NCBI GenBank assembly: GCA_021234535.1
Contig: CM037842.1
Location: 6,242,203 to 6,306,202, forward strand
Reading direction: 5' to 3'
DNA from: Stichopus chloronotus
Taxonomy: Eukaryota; Echinodermata; Holothuroidea; Aspidochirotida; Stichopodidae
Length of the DNA stretch: 64,000 nt
Within the stretch, counting starts at the first letter, position 1, and each line of letters begins with the position of its first letter. Under the pieces are notes generated by a model that worked only from the letters and a program-made list of their open reading frames with translations, was not told where the DNA came from and ran no database searches. Shown one piece after another: positions 10,710 to 22,936 of the stretch. A program made the translations under genes and the position numbers.

Positions 10710-10935
10710 CACGATGAAATCAGCACATTAAACCTAGGTGATTGGGCGTGCAGGTTTGTCTTTAAACAAGCTGAATTTTTTTCTAACATGCTAAATTTAT
10801 TTTTGATAGACTGTTTTTTTTTTCTGATACGCTGATTTTTTTTCTGATATACTGGATTTTTTTCTGATGTGTTGAAATTATTTCTGATACTCTACTTTTT
10901 TTTTTGTATTTATGATACACTTGGCACTCTGTACG
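10710..10935. repeat. Right arm of foldback element
   Basis: This is the reverse complement of the left arm. cacgatgaaatcagca (10710-10725) matches the inner left block. Seven T-rich 20-bp units (about 10769-10900) carry tttctgatatactgga-type cores, and tatttatgatacacttggc closes the arm. About 40 bp (10731-10768) have no counterpart at the left. Confidence 0.75.
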
Positions 10936-11230
10936 CTATCTACGCGATGCAGACAGATTGTTTTTCATTTTTGGACCTGATTTGCAATCCATTTTTGTGC
11001 CCCGTTCTTGAGAGCCCAGTTTTTGGGTCCCCAGTTTTGAGGACCAAACTTTTCTCTTGCCCTAATTTCTTCGCAAGGAACACAGTGCCCATTGGGCTCT
11101 TGTTCTTGTTGCTGTTAGCTCCGTTGCAGTAAGTCAGATGTGATCATTCGGCCCATTTTCAGATAATGCAAATGTTTAAAATATCACAGTTTGGATGGTA
11201 ACTACTTTAGTATATATTTGAATTTTATGA

Positions 11231-11429
11231 AAAGCTTCCAAATATTCAACGAGACTTAAATGGACTACTCAAACTCCTCAAGGGGAAGTGTCACAAATGG
11301 ATCCCTTACACAATGAAGATATCGTCAGTTCAACTTCTCAAGGTGAGGTGTCAAAAATGAATACCTCACACGCCCCATGGAATGTTCCCCAAATGTATAC
11401 TTCACACGATGACATGTCGGTCAGCTCTA
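11231..11429 (+). CDS. Candidate exon with internal repeats, upstream of the two-domain PAN gene
   Basis: The frame is open from a TGA at 11228-11230 to a strong donor (tctagtaagtgc, GT at 11430-11431) and leaves phase 1. The peptide contains three related units of about 20 residues: TPQGEVSQMDPLHNEDIVSS, then TSQGEVSKMNTSH, then NVPQMYTSHDDMSVSS. It is rich in Ser, Thr, His and Met with no hydrophobic core, consistent with an extracellular linker. The 5' boundary is uncertain, since the only AG options lack a good pyrimidine tract. Splicing directly to the acceptor at 13262 would keep the frame. Its last 57 bp, including the donor, are repeated at 11.99-12.06 kb. Confidence 0.4.
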
Positions 11430-11993
11430 GTAAGTGCATTGCTGTCATAATACATGCTTTCTATGTTTTGAGGAATTAGTCACTATTTCGAAATAATCTA
11501 CTGCAAATCAATAATGTAGTCTAAGAAGAATGACATGTAGGACTGACGTTATCAATATCAGGATGATTCCTCAGTTTACTTGACTAGGTATAAAAGGTAC
11601 AGTGTATGGATGAGTGACCGAATTTCATTTTGAGGAGTTATGTTATCTTCTGCAGATTTTGTAAAAGGGTAAGTGTCAATACAGTTTTCATTTTACTTTT
11701 TGAAAAGCTCTTCATGCTTAATATATAAGACCTTCAGTTACAATTGCCAACATAATACATGCTTATATGTTTGGTATTCAAGTGAATTCTGCTGGCCAGT
11801 AATTCTAGTCTGCAAAATTACAGCTTAAGACGCAGAGCGTACAGGAAAGTGATTAATGTATCCTTTTATATTGAACTCTCTCAAGAGTTTCCAGAGATAT
11901 TTTTCAAGTTTGTCAGTTGAGGAGTGTTATTTACTCCATATTAGTAAAATCTTTGAAAGCTAAACGTGACCTTTATTGGTATCTTCTAATCAG

Positions 11994-12049
11994 CAGAGAA
12001 CAACTCGCAAATGGCACACCATGTACTGAGGAGAACAAAGTCAACTCTC
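11994..12049 (+). CDS. Candidate duplicated linker exon
   Basis: A 56-bp segment lies between a tandem acceptor (cagcag, so the exon can start at 11994 or 11997) and a donor ctctcgtaagtg (GT at 12050-12051). It is homologous in DNA to the end of the 11.3-kb exon, with a 2-bp indel. Read to exit in phase 1 it gives REQLANGTPCTEENKVNS, which would join the next exon in frame. It then needs phase 2 on entry, which the 11.3-kb exon does not supply, so the two may be alternatives or one may be decayed. A TP-containing linker exon also precedes the PAN exon of the 24.6-29.0 kb gene. Confidence 0.35.
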
Positions 12050-13261
12050 GTAAGTGAATATAATAAAACATGTGATTTCAATCTTGAAATTCCAGGTAGT
12101 GAAGGCAGAGTTGACGGAGTAGAGGCTTATACCTTGACTGCGGCAAGGAGGCGTCCAGCTGTAAAAAAAAAAATAATCAGGTTTTCATATACTTCTATCA
12201 CTGACCTGCATAACAATTTTTCCAATATTTATATTCATCTCTGTATGAAATTCTCCAAAGAGCATTTCAGTGGATGTTGTCGGACGTGAAGCTATAACGT
12301 CGTGAAAATTGCAAGGTCCTTGTCTTGAAGGAAAATACAGTATCTATAAACAAAGACAGTTTTGAACTGAGTAAAAAATCATGCTTGTAGAAAGAACGAA
12401 GAGTATACATTTTCATTTTGATACATTCCTTTTGCTAGTTGACAATTACACAGACTCACAAAAAAATCAGTTCCCGAGTATGTAACTCCCAGTTTATAGT
12501 CCCTGTAGGACTGTGGTGTAAATTGGACGTGCATTTAACATAAATCTGTTCGTGTCATTATTGATTGCAAAATGTGTTCGGCGATAAAAAGGAAATTAGT
12601 TCAACGTAGTAGTATTACCTGTTTCATTTGTCTTTGCTTCATGGATTCGTCACAGATCGTAGTTCCCACAGCTGTACTTTAACAGTTGAATTCCTTTTTA
12701 AGTTGTTCGTACTTAAGAGCAACATATATATTATTGCGACACTCTACGTGTTTACTTATCGCAGTAACTAGGATCCGAGTTGAATTTATGTTTCTTTCCA
12801 TTTCATTCGTTTCTTCTTAATTTATTTTTTCGAGATTAATTTACACACAATTTAGGCATACAAAGAAGTTGCCAAAAGAAGTGTTGTAAAATCCTTTAGT
12901 TAGGTTAACAAGTGCACACTACATAATAACGAGCAAAACAGATGAAAAAGAGTAAAAAAAAAGGAAAGTCTAATACTCCAAGACCAAACATCTTACATCC
13001 TTTTCCCGTTTTTACAACACCTCCCTCTGCCACATCCGCTTGACCCCAATATAACAGCCAAGAATCAAAAGAAACGAAACAAATCAATAAGCTGTGACAA
13101 CGTTACGTTTGATCGTATTTCTAATTGACACCATTTACAATTCTGAATGTTTCCTTATTTTCTGAAATGCAATAAAATGCAAATATAGTGATACATAGCC
13201 CATTATTACATACGATTGCGTTTCCAGTCTTCATAAGTCTTTACAATCTTGCCCATTTCAG

Positions 13262-13779
13262 AGTGCTTCTGGACAGAAATGATTTCAGACTGTGTAAAGA
13301 CTGACAGACAGCGAAGCATGACGTCAAGTTGTTTTGAGAACTGTAAAAAACAATGTGAAGATCAACGAGATGCCTCTTGCCTTTCCGTTTATTACAAAAG
13401 TGGCGTATGTCTTCTGAACCAAAACACAGTGTTGGTCTCCACTGGTTATACACAACCTTGTCATGGGAAAAAATGGAATTACGCAGAGAGGACCAACACA
13501 GCGTCGTGGACGTCGGAAATAAACGCCTGTATTTTGGGGCACAACATTCGAAGTACGATAGTCCCAAACATCGAATCATGTCGTTTGATTTGCAGCCAAG
13601 AGGATGGATGCCTATCGATTGAACACAAACATGGACTGTGTAAGCTAAATGACAAAAAAGAAGCAAAAGTACCTCGGTATGAATATCTTCAACCTTGTAT
13701 TCCGAGGATTATATACTGTGAGATAATAAACAAGTCATGTACTTCTCTTGAAAATTTGTCATCAACCACAAAAGCATAG
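13262..13779 (+). CDS. Terminal exon with two PAN/Apple-like domains
   Basis: The acceptor gcccatttcag ends at 13261, and the frame enters in phase 1 and runs 171 codons to TAG at 13777-13779. Domain 1 (residues about 1-77) has ECFWTEM, SCFENCKKQC, ASCLSVYYKSGVCLLN and QPC. Domain 2 (about 90-155) has NACILGHNIR, IESCRLICSQEDGCLS, GLCKLND and QPC, followed by IIYCE. A 15-residue linker with ASWTSE joins them; the same linker type precedes the single domain in the 1-kb and 28.8-kb exons. The domains are probably extracellular and disulfide-bonded. Domain 2 is close to the other copies, while domain 1 is more diverged. No transmembrane segment or GPI signal follows, so secretion is the simplest view. 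A polyadenylation hexamer AATAAA lies at 14092-14097. The signal-peptide exon was not found. Confidence 0.75.
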
Positions 13780-14097
13780 GCTATGTTCTTGCTTTTAATT
13801 ATTCATTAAGGAATTCTTCTATGAAAAGCATTTGTCGTGCTCAAGAAGTGGATAAATAAGGAACCAAGCTATTGGTCTCAATGAAGTATTAACTTTTGTT
13901 AAAGCACTTTGGTCAAGCAGATAAACGCATGGCTACGTGAATGAGTTGAGTTAAGATACCAAGGCAAAAGTCATCTCCTGTCTGTCTCTTTTCTCTGTAT
14001 AATAGTTACATATAAAATTTATCTCCTATCTTCTTTGTTTGCAAAAGTTCTATAACTGAGAAAATTTTGTTTAACGAGAATTCTATCTGCTAATAAA

Positions 14098-17000
14098 TAG
14101 AGGCTCAACTTTATTATTTACATATGCATTAGTCGAGATGCATTTTAGACGCTGAAAACTCTTACATCTTACATAATATGTAAGATTTTATCTAATTTGC
14201 CCATTTCTCTTTGTTCTCCCGAGTTGCATGTTTTCCTCTCTCTCTTATGAAGTGCCTGATGCACTGGTTCTAATTCGGTAGCCTCTCGAAGTTATTTGTA
14301 TGTAATATATACTACTATTATTTCTATATAATATATACTCACTTAAAGGCATATACTGTGTTTGTTTTACAGAAAAAATCTTACTTTTAAAACCAATATT
14401 TATGGCACAGAATGATAGAATATCCACAATAAGTCAGAATGGTAGCCAAGAAATAAGTTTCCTACTGATTGAAATTATGTTACATGTTTCTCAAGAATGA
14501 TTTGTTCATCAAGCCATCCAAAAGTGACGCATCTTCTGTAACTTATACATAACGTTTTGAGGAGATCTGTCTATGATGTTCATTGATGAGACTGAATGGT
14601 TGAATACTCATTAGAGTTATCTTCTTTGTTTGCATTGTTGGTGCATTTACATGGCAATATTTCCCTTTACAGAAGTTTTCTTGTCCCCCAAATGCCGTTA
14701 GTCCCCAATTGCAACTACCGGTGAGTGAGTTACCTATCCCATTTAAAACTAAAATTGTAGAATTTCTTTGGTCGTACACAATAATACTTATTAGAAGGAA
14801 CAAACTAGTTTATAAATCACGAATAGTTTATACTATATGTTGATGAGCTTGGGTGATTGCAATACATTTGACTTACTTCATTTTTTGAATGACGTCATAC
14901 AGACCTCAGTCGAATAAAAACCAGAAAAAGACTGACTTTATTTTTTAAATTTCTTTGGATTTTCATTTCTCTCTTTAGAATTTTATTGTCTTCCATATAT
15001 TTTTATTTGTACGTTATGTCACATTAAAAATATGAAATGTATTTGACATAGAACTTAGATAAACGATTTAACATTCCAGATTAAAATTATACATCGACTG
15101 CTTCAAACTGCATCAAATGTTTAACAACAGTACCAACGGAAATGGATACCCACTATTTAAAGAGATTTGCCACAAAAGGCGATTGCATTTTATTTAGAAC
15201 TTATTCTTCCTCTGTGATAGTAACCATATCCAACGTCATGTCCCGTTAGTCATGGATTTTTAAATAAACTTTTTTACTTGTGTCAACTTTCAGATTAAAT
15301 AAGTTCTTCATTCAAAGTATTGCAAAGACTAATTGCAGTAATTTGGTACTGTAACCAATGACTTTTTAACATTGAGGGAACTAGAATTCTTTCTTGACCA
15401 GACCTATTTATCTTACTTCCAGCAGCAAAGGCTTGACTTATCAAAAAATATCGGTGTGGGGTTTGAAAGTGTGCAGAGATGAAATATGATATTTCATTTG
15501 AAAAGCTCTTTACATTTTCCTTTAAGAGTGCCATTTGGCTTGATGGAGGATTCTGTTGCTTTTAATTTTATAATGTTACCTAACGATGCTCTGAACAGTA
15601 CAGTCTCAGTATTAGTCACATAATCACTGTCATTCTCTCACTAACCTTGAACCCACTCCCAACGTGGGGGTCGGACGAGGAGGGTGATAGCAGCCCAGAC
15701 GTATGGCTCAATCAGACAAATAAATCACTCGGCAAATTAAGAAAAATAAAAAGAGAAGCCCACATTTGCTGCCTTTTGCCCTAGAAACTTTACCTTGTGC
15801 AAGAATGTACCTTATCTTTCACTTTTATTTGATAAGCTTTAAAAGTTATGTCTTCCATCACTAAATCATTATCACTTGCTCGCCTTTTACTGCCGAAGTA
15901 AGTTGTGGAAACCAGTTCGAACGTGAATCGAGGAGCTGCGCCAATCGTGCCAGATTGTTTTATGGCCGGAGTGGCCAAAATAAACCCTAAACGTACCTAG
16001 AGCAATCACGGTTTAATTTAGTAATCAAAATGTTGCAACTACAGATCTTTCATATAACAATACTTGTTTGTACAATTAAATCATCTGTGAATAATGCTTT
16101 TGATATATCTTGCCCATTTGTGTAGAACTGACTAAAGTCTCAACTGAATACGTTGATGTTGGTTATATCTAAAGCACATAGTAAGTACCCTAAGACACAT
16201 GATTGGTTGTCCAATCACAACAAATACAGTACGTTGCCACCGCAACACTACGTTGTGGTAAACAATCTTTCTCTAGAAGAGCTAAAAGTTAATGTACAAC
16301 ACTGCTGTATGCATGTATCTACAGAAAAGTCCAACGAAAAATTCACAGAAGCATGCAACCATTATAATAAATATATCATTATTAAAATTGCTCTAAATCA
16401 CAGGGCATGAGCAGTAAGTCTGACAGCTTACAAAAGGGAGTGATGAACTGGCATTGGAGCTTGTTGAAAAGGGATTTACATATGGTGACTACATGAATAA
16501 CACTACGCCAACCAAGTTTTCATCAAAGGAGTAGTGGTGGTGGTATTACCCAAAGAGTTTAGTGTGGAGATTTTCAGTGGCTTATAGAACAGGTTCAGCA
16601 ATGTAATAGTACTTAGGATGGGTTGTATTAAGATCAAAATGAAATGTAAGTTACAGGCTCACCTCAGTTGGCCCTTATAAATCTGGAAGGGTATGTGGTA
16701 CACTGAACATTTTTTTAATGTGATCTCTGTTGGAATGTTATTTTAATGAGAGAGCAATTGCTTGTTTTTTACTGTAAACTGCCATTTAATTCTGATCACT
16801 TCACTCGAAATAAATAATGATGCTTCCATGTAATGCTACTTCAATGCTCATGTCGCACACACACACACATGCACGCACCCGCACATACACACACGCACAA
16901 TGAAACAGTCCTTAGTATCATTCAGGCACCTGGACAGACCTGAGACTGACTGAAGAAATCTGTAGGTCTATGTCACACTGTGCCCCTGCTTCCAATATGT

Positions 17001-17809
17001 GTGCATCGCATTTTAAAGTCATTTTCTTGCAGGACATTAAGATAAAAGACCCGAAAGACCATCTGTTCACATGACATGTATTAGGTGCAGACCGAGCTAT
17101 CCTTGATAATATGCTTTCAAAGCCAAGGCATCCTTGTTTCAAAGATGCATGCTCCAGGCAACTACTTGGGGCCAGTTAGTCACACCAAAATAGTAGAAAT
17201 ACTACAGAGATGAAGTAAGTTGGGACTATTGTAAGCGTTACAGCTTACTTATGCAGGGCAAGCTTATTCGGGATCCCTGTCGACAGACAGATGGATATTG
17301 TAAGATTCACACATTATGTTGTACTGAGAAAACTTCAACTGCAAGTTCTTTATAGTCATTACAAGATATGGATTATAATAGGCACAAAGTTTTATCAATC
17401 AATAACCTGTTTAGGCAATTGGTGCGTCATTCTAGGTGCCACCAACGCCAAGTTATTAAACCGTTCCTACTCTTATCAATTAGTGGAACTGTCACAGTCT
17501 TGAAAAAAAAAAAAACAGATTTCTGTAAGTGCTCGTTCGACGGTCACCCCATTATATTATTGCTAAGTTACAGTAGGCTATAGGCCTAATGTCGAGGTCT
17601 TATAGTTTTCCACACAAGACCTGCAGATGTTTCAACGTGTAGGCTAAGTTACTACTGTCACGGACTTGTAACAGCTATGATGAATAAATATAGAATCTGT
17701 AACTTTAAGGCTTTTAAAGAATTACTGTTACCTTCGTGGTTGGTTGGTCGACAACAGGATTCATCGTCGTAAGATCGCAGGGAGCAGATCACAGAAACCT
17801 TCATAGCAT
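14098..17809. other. No supported gene
   Basis: No reading frame has recognisable features. A cttacataatatgtaag near-palindrome occurs at about 14165. A weak exon-like interval (16124-16178, acceptor gtgtag, donor cacatagtaagt) carries stops in every useful frame and was not called. Confidence 0.45.
16855..16900. repeat. Interrupted CA microsatellite
   Basis: This is an (AC)n run with interruptions such as atgcacgcacccgcac. It has no coding role. Confidence 0.85.
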
Positions 17810-17923
17810 ATTATTGTAGCGGACATGTGCACTACAATAATGAAAAACATTCACGGACCAGGCAAGCAGTTAATCGTGTCTGCCATAAATACCAATATTG
17901 TAGCGCGCATATGCACTACAATA
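17810..17923. repeat. Pair of related 28-32 bp palindromes
   Basis: Palindrome 1 has arms attattgtag (17810-17819) and ctacaataat (17832-17841). Palindrome 2 has arms tattgtag (17896-17903) and ctacaata (17916-17923). Both have a 12-bp centre of the form cg..cat.tgca. They lie about 80 bp apart and are clearly related, which suggests transposon termini or a repeated protein-binding or cruciform site. Confidence 0.6.
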
Positions 17924-19263
17924 ACGATGAGCTGAGGAGAAATGGCATAACCTAAGCAAACAGCCTGAGGTGAACCATCGTATCTTTCAGCGCCACTGTT
18001 CAAAGCACAATGCTGATGAAGGCGTAGCTAAATGAAAAGTTTTCTGACATTTTTGAGACGACTCATGAGGGACATTAAATTTGTTTCTCAACTTAAGTCA
18101 GCAATAACTCCAATGTAAGCCTACTGAGTTATATCATTCATTTTAAGAATGAATAACCTTTCGTAATTTACACACTTAACCAACTCAGTTTACTTAACTC
18201 CATTAGGTTTAGTGCAGCGGCGAATGATAATTCTGTAGAGCGCCACCAACCTTGTAGAGAGAATATGGTGCAGGTTGATACACGAAACGTTTGCAATCAT
18301 GATGTCATATAATTCGTTTTGGTGTTTGTCGTGCGAGATGCGAAAATCGGTAATATTATTCATATCGTTAGCAGTAAAGGCACTGTTTGTTTTATTCTTA
18401 GGGAGAATTTGTCATTAAGGGGGTTTTAACTGATGAGATTATTCTTTAAGTTTGGCCTAGGCACCATCATGTGTTGTATACTAGGTAGCAGTAGTCACTT
18501 ATTATGCAAGATATATACACATGGTGTATATGTGTATATGGCGTCTTATGCAGTATTACTCGTGGTTGTGGTGTTCGTTATGTGGGCGACAGTTTCGAGT
18601 AATGAATATATCAGGACGCTCGACTCAAATACTTGCAAGGGCTTTCAGGAGGGCCGATAGACTTTATTATTATCATTAGGGACCCTGGCCTAGGGCTGTT
18701 GGCAAGGTTCACGTGCTTGTATCTTATACTGTTACCAAGGGCTATTATCTAATTTACGTCTTTTCGTGTTATTTGCAGTGAACCGTATGTACATTGGTTG
18801 TTCGTTGGCCAGTCCATTCGTTCGTGTGCGTCCAAGGAGAGAATCATCAGCGAAACTGATGAGAAAGGCAAATACATCCAGTTCACAGCTCAGAAGATTG
18901 GTGTCGTGTGCTTTCATTTGCCATACCACTCGGTCACATGCAATTATCTATGTAGACGCTACAGTTAGGACATTGGGGAATAAAAAGAAAAGTGTTTCAA
19001 CACTGCGTAGTGTCAACCTTTACGCAGAGGCAAATGAACATATCATCTGGTACGTCCAACTAGCGACGACACGGGCATCAAATGCTTTTTTCTAGACCAC
19101 TTGAATTGCTATGGGAAAATATAGGGAACAAGAACAATGAGATCCTTCAGGCACTGGCTGCGGGTTGGTTGGTTGGTTGTCCCCTTGAGGTATTTCGCGA
19201 CATTGTTTGATCGGAGCTGTGCACAGCGGCGTCGACAGATACTTCATTTCGAAGGGGCCCAGA

Positions 19264-19280
19264 GGGGGGGGGGGGGGGGA
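19264..19280. repeat. Long G homopolymer
   Basis: A run of about 16 G follows an aggg stretch. Similar C or G runs occur near 3406, 4516, 23713, 33697 and 61779. Their lengths are likely polymorphic or uncertain in the assembly. Confidence 0.7.
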
Positions 19281-19883
19281 GCCTGGTGATTGTGAAGGAA
19301 GGCACTAACAGTCACCACTGATGGTGGCGACACCGAACGGTGGGGTTCATGGGTCCGCCTTAGGCCCTCTGAAGGTGTCCAAGGGCGAAGAGACCTCGGA
19401 CACCGTTGGATATGCTTGTATTTGTGATGTAATATGAAAGTCATGACTTTAAAGGTAACTTTCAGTTTCTATAAGTTCATTGTATATGATGATCCAAACA
19501 AATTTTCCTATAATATATATCTCCTGTACTCACAGAAGTCACACGTTATTCAACTCCCATTTTCACTTTAGACCTGTGTTTGAGTAATATAATTACCCTT
19601 CAGATGATGACTCTAATTCACTACAAAAGTACCATAAAATTCAAGGGCTTTCGGGCTTCACTCTATATATGGGTCCCCACCAGGATCTTGTCCCTGGACC
19701 AAACAGGGGTCCTTAGACAGACCACTTAACAACATCCTTTACAGGGCTTGCGCTTCATGTTTGGTGGACCAAATGGACCGGGGAGTGGGGCCACTGTATT
19801 TCATAAACCAAGGAGGTTCCTTGTAAAACCTCCTTGCATAAACTATCTAAAACAGGTAGATGCACTCTTCCATTCGTATGTAT

Positions 19884-20152
19884 GGTGGGCCTCGTGGTCG
19901 TCCGAGATGATCATCTGTATTATAGAGCATTGCAGCATTCGAAATACTAAAGTAACAAAATTAGAGTCCTGTCGTCTGATCTGGGGTCAATTGCCCGGAC
20001 GTTCATCAATTTACATCAAGAACGGAAAATGTTATCTTGAAGATGGTAATCGGAAGAATGTAGCTCTTTTGACTACAAAGATTACCTTTGTGGTCCCAAC
20101 GTAAATGTATATAAATACTCCGAGATAACAGATTACGGTTCGTGTGTAATTT
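19884..20152 (+). pseudogene. Decayed PAN/Apple-like exon, inverted copy of the 1-kb exon
   Basis: It is close to the 966-1229 exon (same ASWSSE linker, CIIEHCSI, ESCRL, IKNGKCYLEDGN) but broken in four ways. The splice acceptor tag is tat (19881-19883). The core cysteine of SCRLxC is tryptophan (19982-19984). The cysteine of the PGC motif is arginine (20000-20002). About five extra bases near 20060-20080 shift the frame, so DYLCGP and YSEITDYGSC continue in the next frame. Similarity extends beyond the exon on both sides (about 19.75 kb upstream and to about 20.25 kb downstream). It is oriented opposite to the parental copy. Confidence 0.8.
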
Positions 20153-20259
20153 TGACAGGGATGTGAATATTCCTTGCACCGAGTCATATCACATTAAATC
20201 TAGACTACCCGACGATAACGGTTGCCCTTGAGTTTACCATTGCTTTCGAAATTTACATT

Positions 20260-22262
20260 TTTCAAATACAATACGTAGAAACCGACAACATAGCTGCCCA
20301 TGCATTTATGTCATTAATATCATAGAAAATTAGTGACAATACAGTATAACCATTGAAAAATAAAAACCCTCGTAGGAATGTCAATGTACTGTTTGATATG
20401 TCTTAACATAGCTCTTGCTGAGCTAGCGTTGTTGCAAATATATTCAACTTGATAATGCCACGCTAACATCGTGTCAACTCTTACCCGTAGTAGTTAACAT
20501 AATCCATTTCGATAGGAACAAGTATAAGTTAAACCGGAGAAACTTACGACATCAAATTGTAGCATACATAGACTCATTTTAATCTCTAGTTTATTTTCAT
20601 CTTTGATTTATAGAAATTCTGTGTTTTGGGTTCACTTTCAACAGGAGAAATGTTTCGCTTTCAAAAAAAAAGAGAAAAAATCTAAAAGTAAATATTGATC
20701 TTTCTTTGCTTATAGGGTGGATAGGTAGGTTTCACTTAATTCTGAAGATGATCGAGGCTCGTCACCTTTGTGCAACAGGTATTGCTTCCGGATGTCAGAC
20801 CAAATAAGACGTCAAGTTTTATTTTATCAACCTTCGAAATAACACCGTAAACTTTGAAAAGTATATCACTTACGTCTCTCTAACTTAACAGACTTTACTG
20901 AAAAATCTATTAATGACATATTCAACAGTATATTAGAAAGAAAAACATCATCATACTAATAAAACCAAAATTAATCGATCTATTCGTTCCGCTTTCTTTT
21001 CGTTAGTTTATATTTTCAGTGCTTTTCAAAGTCAATATTTCCAAACTCACAGGTTGAATTAAATCTTATTCAATGAAGGAGGATAGATAGTTTTTTAATA
21101 TACAGCGTATATGACTTTTTGCACTTTCTTTTACCAAATCAGGTAAAAGCACATCTCTTTACCAGATTTGTGGCTAAAATGATCTCCCGACTGGCATATG
21201 GGTCAGATAGTGCCAAGAAGAAACATACAAAAAATAACCAATGGATACTTAATACAGAAAGGACACTTTACTAAGAAATAATATCATAATAAACAAAATA
21301 TGAGGGGCTGGCCTAATATTATATGTATGATACAAATGATACTTACACACAAATGTCTCGTCAAAACTCTGAAGTTTTTATGAAGATGTGACTCCACGGA
21401 ATAACCCCTCGATTGGTGCATTGATCATTACTTTGATCATTGATCATTACTTTCCTTACTTACTTACTTATATATACGATATATGTCTGGTATGTTACTA
21501 TTTTCTTATAAAATTTACTGTTCTTTACATCATGGCAGATTATTACCTGTTAGTGTAAAAATAAAGAAGGAAAGATTTGGTTCCATTTCAGCCATGTTTG
21601 TTCAATACTACTACTTGTGTTGTTACTTTCCTTTATGACGGTAGGACTACGTGAAGTAAAAAAATGATCTTTTTGACAATATGAGGATTCCATGGTACGT
21701 GATGCTGTTTCATAATGACATACAACAAATCCAATTCAATTGGGAGGGGAGGGAGACGTCAGCTATGAGGTAAAGACGTAAATCAATGTAAAATAATACT
21801 TTAATGGACGTACTAACCACCAAGATATAATACAGACACTGGGCAATGTATTCGGTAAAATGATTGATGAATTTGTTGTAACCATCCAACTTTAAAACTT
21901 GACGGATTCACTGAAAATATTGACTTTATCAAAAAGTCAAAATGTTGCATCTCATAACAAAAAAAAACGCCTTTAACTTTTCATGTAACACTGTTATGAA
22001 ACTATCCAATGATAGCTGCAAATGACTCTATATGAGAAATGGGTACTGTATCCTTGTCAGATGTAATTCACTTGTTACTCTTAGTGTTCTGCGACTGGCC
22101 GGACATTCTACCCTAGAAATAGGGAAAAGGTAGGACCTCGAAATATCAGACCACGTTTCTCTTATACATTATATTGGTATTAAAGGCAGTCTCATCCATT
22201 ATATGGACGCATGAGATTTATGTTTTGCTATCTGTATTTATACACCAATCCACGGATTCTAA
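20260..22262. other. No supported gene
   Basis: AT-rich sequence without recognisable coding content. A short duplicated ttgatcattac occurs at about 21421-21452. A short ATG-containing interval on minus (about 20590-20556, donor gtcgtaagt) is too short to call. Confidence 0.45.
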
Positions 22263-22382
22263 TACATACATACATACATACATACATACATACATACATA
22301 CATACATACATACATACATACATACATACATACATACATACATACATACATACATACATACATACATACATACATACATACA

Positions 22383-22416
<34 letters not shown>

Positions 22417-22470
22417 CATATATACATATATACATATATACATATATATATATGTACATATATATATATG

Positions 22471-22535
<65 letters not shown>
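22263..22535. repeat. (CATA)n then (TA)n compound microsatellite
   Basis: About 37 uninterrupted CATA units (22263-22410) grade into CATATATA and then pure TA to 22535. Apparent proteins of repeated Y-I-H-T or M-Y-V-C in all frames are artefacts of the repeat. Confidence 0.97.
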
Positions 22536-22537
<2 letters not shown>

Positions 22538-22898
22538 CTTTAAGACATATCATGACCTGCAAGTTCAGATATGTCCGATTGTTATTGGAACTTGAATAAC
22601 CGTTTTGTTAGCTGAACTTTTGTAAATTTGCTGTAAGGAGACTCCAGTTGACTTCTACCAGAGTGCGGGAGATATCATCTTTCCCAAAGGCTTCAAAAGC
22701 TTCAAGGGTTGTATCGGTTGACAAATTAATCGAGCACCGACAACCGAGCACGATATCTGTATATGTCCTTCAACGACACTAACCCTTGAACGCTGGACTT
22801 TCAGTGTTATACAAAATGAACTATCAAATTTCATATTATCATATTATTAAGTCATCTTACAAGTGGTTGGTGTGATACACATAAATATCAAACAGAGC

Positions 22899-22936
22899 TC
22901 ACACACACACACACATACACACCCACACACACACAA
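22899..22936. repeat. CA microsatellite
   Basis: An interrupted (AC)n run. A further one lies at about 38549-38568, and a degenerate one at about 39297-39325. Confidence 0.85.

Larger units (their letters stand above)
9450..10935. mobile_element. Foldback-type transposon with tandem-repeat inverted arms
   Basis: Two long arms in inverted orientation enclose about 1 kb. The outermost blocks are gagtgccaagtatatcataa (about 9459-9478) and the reverse complement of its near-identical partner at about 10911-10935. Next comes a run of about seven 20-bp tandem units on each side (left unit type agaaacaaatccagtatatc; right ctgattttttttctgatata). Finally an inner block tgatatgctgatttcatcgt (starting 9657) is matched in reverse complement at 10710-10730. 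This architecture resembles sea-urchin TU and Drosophila foldback elements. Target-site duplications were not identified, so the ends are approximate. Confidence 0.75.

Noticed and set aside
10869..11132. 87-codon frame starting with a hydrophobic leader
   Set aside because: The leader is translated from the T-rich tandem repeats of the foldback arm.
13241..13666. 141-codon minus-strand frame
   Set aside because: It is antisense to the two-domain PAN exon, which has splice sites and family similarity.
16124..16178. Possible exon between gtgtag and cacatagtaagt
   Set aside because: All frames contain stops, including one just before the donor.
22174..22599. Several 60-140 codon reading frames on both strands
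   Set aside because: They are translations of the CATA/TA microsatellite.
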